NCBI RefSeq assembly: GCF_006459125.1
Contig: NZ_CP041070.1
Span: 2,170,001 to 2,234,000 of the forward strand
Source of the DNA: Halarcobacter anaerophilus
GTDB taxonomy: Bacteria > Campylobacterota > Campylobacteria > Campylobacterales > Arcobacteraceae
Direction of reading: 5' to 3'
Length of the DNA stretch: 64,000 nucleotides
The position numbers and the translations under genes are program-made. Position 1 is the first letter of the stretch. Every line of letters begins with the position of its first letter. Below the pieces are notes generated by a model. It did not search any database. It was given only the letters and a program-made list of their open reading frames with translations, and was not told the origin of the DNA. Shown here piece by piece: positions 60,116 to 64,000 of this stretch.

Positions 60116-60433
60116 TTATGCCGCTATTTTTGTGATTCTAACTTTAGTAAAGCTTCTTCTGAAACCTCTTTTTAGTTTTGAATCTTTTCTTCTTCTTTTT
60201 TTGTAAATAATAACTTTTTTATCTCTATTTACACCTGTTCCATCTAATACTACTTCAGCCTCAACTTTTGCAGAAGAAACAGCTTCACCAGTTTTTAATT
60301 CACCATCGTTTATAGCTAAAACGTCAGTTATTTCTAATGTCTCTTTTGCAGCTTTTCCAGTATAATCAATATCAAGAATATCACCCTCTTGAACTTTATA
60401 CTGTTTACCACCACACTTAATAATTGCGTACAT
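60116..60433 (-). CDS. rplU: Ribosomal protein L21
   Basis: The 105-residue protein begins [18 protein letters not shown] and has [21 protein letters not shown]-type basic C-terminal segment. First gene of the rplU-rpmA pair. Confidence 0.97.
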   Translation of the reverse strand: MYAIIKCGGKQYKVQEGDILDIDYTGKAAKETLEITDVLAINDGELKTGEAVSSAKVEAEVVLDGTGVNRDKKVIIYKKRRRKDSKLKRGFRRSFTKVRITKIAA

Positions 60434-60513
60434 ATTCCAATCCTCTAATTTATCAATCTTTTAGTAACTATTACATTTAACGGGACGGAATGTTATCTAA
60501 CCTTAGTTTAAAC

Positions 60514-60541
60514 TTTGTTTAAGCGAATATACTTAAACAAA
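60514..60541 (-). other. Hairpin in the 5' region of rplU
   Basis: A 10-bp perfect stem (TTTGTTTAAG with its complement) with an 8-nt loop lies between ridA and rplU on the minus strand, about 80-108 nt before the rplU start. No T tract follows. It could be the end of the ridA transcript or part of the rplU promoter region; a -35-like TTAAAC within it sits 17 bp from TAGATA. Confidence 0.45.
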
Positions 60542-60553
60542 ATAAAACTACTA

Positions 60554-60937
60554 TTAACAGTAATCCTCAGGAAGAGCAATTGCATCCATTACAATCATTG
60601 AACCCATTGGAAGTTCTTTTGAAGCAATTGTTGTTCTTGCCGGTTTATGATCACCGAAAGCTTCCGAGAAAAGTACATTTACGATTCCGAAATCATCCAT
60701 ATTTTCTAAATAAATATTAACTTTTACAACTCTTCTAAAAGAACTTTTTGAATCTTCTAATAAAACTTTAAGATTTTCCAAAACTTGTCTTGTCTGTACT
60801 TTTATATCTTTTTCAACTAATTTACCCTCTTTTGACAAAGGTACTTGAGCAGATGTATAAATAAATCCGTTTGCTCTAATAGCTTGTGAATAAGGTCCTA
60901 TTGCTTCAGGTAAATTTTTACTCTCTATTGTTTCCAT
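60554..60937 (-). CDS. ridA: RidA family reactive intermediate/imine deaminase
   Basis: The 127-residue protein reads PEAIGPYSQAIRANGFIYTSAQVPL at the N-terminus and has ARTTIASKELPMGSMIVMDAIA with the catalytic Arg. It hydrolyses reactive enamine/imine by-products of PLP enzymes. It lies downstream of dnaG on the same strand. Confidence 0.93.
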   Translation of the reverse strand: METIESKNLPEAIGPYSQAIRANGFIYTSAQVPLSKEGKLVEKDIKVQTRQVLENLKVLLEDSKSSFRRVVKVNIYLENMDDFGIVNVLFSEAFGDHKPARTTIASKELPMGSMIVMDAIALPEDYC

Positions 60938-60976
60938 TTTCCCTCTTTTAACTTTTAAAAAATTTTACAAAAAAAA

Positions 60977-62611
60977 TTATAAATTATAACTTACTAATTT
61001 ACCCTGCTTTAACTGATAAATATTATCTTTAATTTTTCTAAGAAGATTTGCTTTTTCTCTAAATTCATAACTTTTATTATATTGAATCTCTCTTAATCTG
61101 TTTGAGTAAAATTTAATCAAAAATCTAAATAGCTGTCTATGTAACTCTTCATAATTATAATCTAAAATATTTTCATTTAATAAAATACCGTTTAAAAGAG
61201 TGTTATCAGGCTCTTTTACAGCCATAATAAACTCATTTTTATGAAATTCAAACATAGTTTCATCAACAATATCCAAAATATTGTCCAAAGATTTTTTATC
61301 CTCTAAAATATATTTTATTACCGATAATTCGGCAATATCGATTTTTGTAAGATTTAACTCTTTTTTTCTATTTACATCTGTGGATACTTTTACCAAACTC
61401 TCTCTTATATTTAATTTTTGAGCTATATATCTTTTATACTCATCTTGGTAAATAAGCCCCAAAGATTTTAGATAATCGTTGGTTTCCAAAAGAGCTTTTT
61501 GTTTTTCGCTTGGATTGTTAATATTATATTTGGAAATAATATAATCTATAGCAAAAGGTATAAAAGGCATTGGATTTGCAAATATTTTATTCAGCTCTTC
61601 AACTTTGCCTTCATTTACCATATCAGCAGGATCTTTTCCTCCGCCAAAAATCACGACTCCACCTTCAAACTCACTTTGAGAAAGCATTACAGAAGCTTTG
61701 AAAGCAGCATTTAATCCGGCTTTATCTCCGTCATAAGCTACTATTACTTTTGGCTCTCCTCGTCTAAGAAGAGGTAAATGTTCTTTGGTTAAAGCTGTTC
61801 CTAGTGTGGCAACAGCTGTATTAAATCCTGCTTGATGAAGCATAATAACATCCAAATAACCTTCAGTAACGATTATTCTGTTTCTTTTATAGATATTCTC
61901 TTTTGCAATATTATATCCGTAAAGAAGTCTTGATTTATTAAAAACTTTTGTTTGAGGAGAATTTATATATTTGGCATTGTGCCCTGTTATCGTTCTTCCT
62001 CCAAAACCCACTATTTTTCCGTTAATAGAATAAATAGGGAAAGTGATTCTTTCAATAAATCTTGAATAAAGTCCGTTTTGACCCGTATCTATTACCCCTA
62101 ATTCTTTTGCCTCTGCTAGATTAAAATAGTTGTTTTTTAAAAAATTAATCGTATCTTTTGAACTTGGAGCATACCCTATTTCAAATTTTTCTACGGAGAA
62201 CTCGGAAATTCCCCTTGAATAGATATACTCTTTTGCAGTTTTATTGGAAACAAAAAGTTTTTGATAAAATTTATTAACCTCTTCAAGAACTCTAAAATCT
62301 TGTTTTTTTTGATTTGTATTATCGTAATTAAGCGTTACATTATACATTGAAGCCAATTTTTCAATAGTCTCAGGGTAAGAGAGTTTTTCATGCTCCATTA
62401 CAAAACTTATAGCATCACCCCCTGCTCCGCATCCAAAACAGTGGTAAATCTGCTTTTGGGGACTTACTACAAAAGAGGGAGTCTCTTCACCGTGAAAAGG
62501 ACAGCAGGCTTTAAAGTTTGCACCGCTTTTTTTAAGCTCGATAAATTGGGAAATTACATCAACAACATCAAGGTGATTTTTAAGGTTTTCAATAGAATCT
62601 TTTGTTATCAT
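60977..62611 (-). CDS. dnaG: DNA primase DnaG
   Basis: The 544-residue protein has an N-terminal CHC2 zinc finger (CCPFHGEETPSF...YHCFGCGAGGD), a TOPRIM catalytic core with VTEGYLDVIMLHQAG and AYDGDKAG, and a shorter C-terminal helicase-binding region. It synthesises RNA primers for replication. Confidence 0.96.
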   Translation of the reverse strand: MITKDSIENLKNHLDVVDVISQFIELKKSGANFKACCPFHGEETPSFVVSPQKQIYHCFGCGAGGDAISFVMEHEKLSYPETIEKLASMYNVTLNYDNTNQKKQDFRVLEEVNKFYQKLFVSNKTAKEYIYSRGISEFSVEKFEIGYAPSSKDTINFLKNNYFNLAEAKELGVIDTGQNGLYSRFIERITFPIYSINGKIVGFGGRTITGHNAKYINSPQTKVFNKSRLLYGYNIAKENIYKRNRIIVTEGYLDVIMLHQAGFNTAVATLGTALTKEHLPLLRRGEPKVIVAYDGDKAGLNAAFKASVMLSQSEFEGGVVIFGGGKDPADMVNEGKVEELNKIFANPMPFIPFAIDYIISKYNINNPSEKQKALLETNDYLKSLGLIYQDEYKRYIAQKLNIRESLVKVSTDVNRKKELNLTKIDIAELSVIKYILEDKKSLDNILDIVDETMFEFHKNEFIMAVKEPDNTLLNGILLNENILDYNYEELHRQLFRFLIKFYSNRLREIQYNKSYEFREKANLLRKIKDNIYQLKQGKLVSYNL

Positions 62612-62716
62612 TTTGGGATTATACCAAATAAATGTAGATAAGTAGTTTAGATTTTTATTTGCTATGTATTTAAATTATGTTATATTATTTTTTCAAATTA
62701 AAAAATAAGGTTTTAA

Positions 62717-63766
62717 TTGGACAGTTTAGTCTTAGAGTATAGAGATCCCCTATTTGGAGTTATTGTTTTTTTTGGTCTCATTTTTATAATTTCCTTTCTT
62801 ACCTACTCTTTTTCTTTGTATAAAGAGAAAAGAGCCAGAAAAGATTATAGAAGACTTTTAAGAAGATTTGAGATCGGTAAATTAAAAGAAGAGGATTACG
62901 TACATCTTTATAAAACCTATAATCTGCCCTTTGATTCTATTATTCTTTTGGCTTCTACTTTTGTTCATAAAGGAAATTATACCAAAGCAATTTCAGTCTA
63001 TCTGACTTTATTGGAACATGTAACAGACAGAGTAAAAAAAGAAGAATTACTTGAGCTTTTAGGAAGTACTTATTTTAAAAGCGGTTTTATGCAAAGAGCA
63101 AAAGAGATATTTTTAAGAATATTGAAATTCTCACCAAGAAATGAAAAGGCTTTAGACTATCTTCTAATAATAAATGAAAAACTAAAAGATTATCAAAGTG
63201 CAAAAGATAATATTGAGTGTTTAGAAGAGATCGGTGCAGATATTGAGAAAGAAAAAGTTTATATAGAAACTCTTTCTATAATAAACGATCCTCTTGAATC
63301 TTTTGAAAAAAAGAGTGAAAAGCTTTATAAAATATTTCAAACAAATCCGGAAGTTCAAAGATTAGTAGCACAATTTTATCTGCAATTCAACAAAAAATTT
63401 TTTTGGGAACACCTAAATGAATTTGATTTTAAAAAAATGGTTGATTTAATGTGGTACTTAAATTTTGATGATATAGATTTTGATGAAGTAGCAAAAAACG
63501 ATTTTCTAAACGAACTTTATAATGCAAAAGGGTATTTAGACACTTTAAATCACAGTAAAGATTTTGTTTTTGATATTTTAATTGCATTAAATAATCATGA
63601 CCATAAAATTCCTGCAACAATAGACTTTGAATTTATGTGTAATTCATGTAAACAGATTCACCCCATTTATGATTCAAGATGTCCGCACTGTCATGGAATA
63701 TTGACCTTAGAAGTAAAATATAATTTAGTAAAGAGTTTAAATGAAACAAATCAATCTCTACAGTGA
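62717..63766 (+). CDS. LapB/YciM-like TPR membrane protein with rubredoxin-type zinc motif
   Basis: A TTG start at 62717 (349 aa) has AATAAGG 6 nt upstream. It has an N-terminal TM helix (about 12-34), TPR repeats (about 70-170: IISVYLTLLEHVTDRVKKEELLELLGSTYF-like), and a C-terminal CNSCKQIHPIYDSRCPHCHG, the rubredoxin-like metal motif of LapB. LapB controls LpxC turnover or LPS assembly in Enterobacteria; whether this applies here is unknown. It ends just before rnhA, with overlapping frames. Confidence 0.82.
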   Translation: MDSLVLEYRDPLFGVIVFFGLIFIISFLTYSFSLYKEKRARKDYRRLLRRFEIGKLKEEDYVHLYKTYNLPFDSIILLASTFVHKGNYTKAISVYLTLLEHVTDRVKKEELLELLGSTYFKSGFMQRAKEIFLRILKFSPRNEKALDYLLIINEKLKDYQSAKDNIECLEEIGADIEKEKVYIETLSIINDPLESFEKKSEKLYKIFQTNPEVQRLVAQFYLQFNKKFFWEHLNEFDFKKMVDLMWYLNFDDIDFDEVAKNDFLNELYNAKGYLDTLNHSKDFVFDILIALNNHDHKIPATIDFEFMCNSCKQIHPIYDSRCPHCHGILTLEVKYNLVKSLNETNQSLQ

Positions 63767-64000
63767 CGGTTCTTCTTTGGGAAATCCGGGTCCAGGAGGC
63801 TGGGGAACAATTTTAGAGTATAAAGGCAAAGAGAGAGAACTTTGCGGCGGCAGGGAAGATACAACCAACAATCAAATGGAGCTTTTGGGCGTTATTGAAG
63901 GATTAAAAGCTTTAAAAGAGCCTTGTGACGTGACGATTATTTCGGATTCTAGTTATGTTGTAAAAGGGATAAACGAGTGGCTTAAAAGCTGGATAAAAAA
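63741..64000 (+). CDS. rnhA: Ribonuclease HI, 3' truncated by the window
   Basis: ATG 63741 overlaps the end of the TPR gene by 26 nt. The frame reads MKQINLYSDGSSLGNPGPGGWG, followed by TTNNQMELLGVIEGL and TIISDSSYVVKGINEWLKSW, with the catalytic Asp-Glu-Asp set of RNase HI (D9, the Glu in NQMEL, the Asp in ISDSS). It continues beyond the window edge. Confidence 0.95.
   Translation, partial: MKQINLYSDGSSLGNPGPGGWGTILEYKGKERELCGGREDTTNNQMELLGVIEGLKALKEPCDVTIISDSSYVVKGINEWLKSWIK

Overview
The window looks like a chromosomal segment of a Campylobacterota bacterium, most likely an Arcobacter-type (Arcobacteraceae) species. The evidence is very AT-rich DNA, a napAGHB-F-L-D nitrate reductase operon, an epsilon-type HaoC/HaoA pair, and the gene order birA-parA-parB-atp-exbB-exbD-tolA-tolB ... 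pal-ybgF-slyD-fabD. Genus is an inference; no database search was possible.

Region 1 (1-14.7 kb) is a nitrogen-respiration and sensing locus. It holds the end of a YihY-type membrane protein, an orphan PilJ/NarX-like sensor, a Crp/Fnr-type regulator, a YgbA_NO family gene, moaA, the nap operon (with a small unknown gene and a terminal CetB-like PAS protein), and haoC-haoA-parvulin. Four 14-bp Fnr-like palindromes (TTGAY-N4-RTCAA) sit before ygbA, moaA, napA and haoC, each 22-23 nt upstream of a -10-like hexamer. This suggests one local regulon run by the Crp/Fnr protein encoded in the same locus.

Region 2 (14.7-20.5 kb, minus strand) is a complete rRNA operon, 16S - tRNA-Ile - tRNA-Ala - 23S - 5S. 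It has a perfect-consensus promoter and a terminator, with a tRNA-Thr just beyond.

Region 3 (20.5-34.4 kb) is accessory. It starts with a degraded IS256-family transposase fused to a pseudopilin fragment. Next come a MobA-like/XdhC/IorB/IorA molybdenum hydroxylase module and a truncated DMT transporter. A long minus-strand run of redox and detoxification enzymes follows (old yellow enzyme, two nitroreductase-type proteins, aldehyde dehydrogenase, glutathione peroxidase, DoxX, ABM monooxygenase, MdaB, Fe-alcohol dehydrogenase). Divergent to it are an HxlR regulator with an N-terminal cysteine and an MFS transporter. This reads as an electrophile/quinone stress island.

Region 4 (34.4-64 kb) is mainly housekeeping: mtnN, fabD, slyD, ybgF, pal; then a six-gene photolyase block (SDR, LytTR regulator, LytS-type kinase, CrtI-like oxidoreductase, photolyase, DUF523-DUF1722); then tolB, tolA, exbD, exbB, the F1Fo ATP synthase genes, parB, parA, birA, an AEC transporter, fmt, proB, obgE, rpmA, rplU, ridA, dnaG, a LapB-like TPR protein and the start of rnhA. 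The photolyase block splits tolB from pal.

The leading candidates for something undescribed are (a) the local nitrate regulon with a kinase-less NarX-like sensor co-transcribed with a cysteine-poor Fnr-type regulator and a CetB-like PAS protein, (b) the photolyase/LytTR operon, and (c) the HxlR-linked detoxification island.
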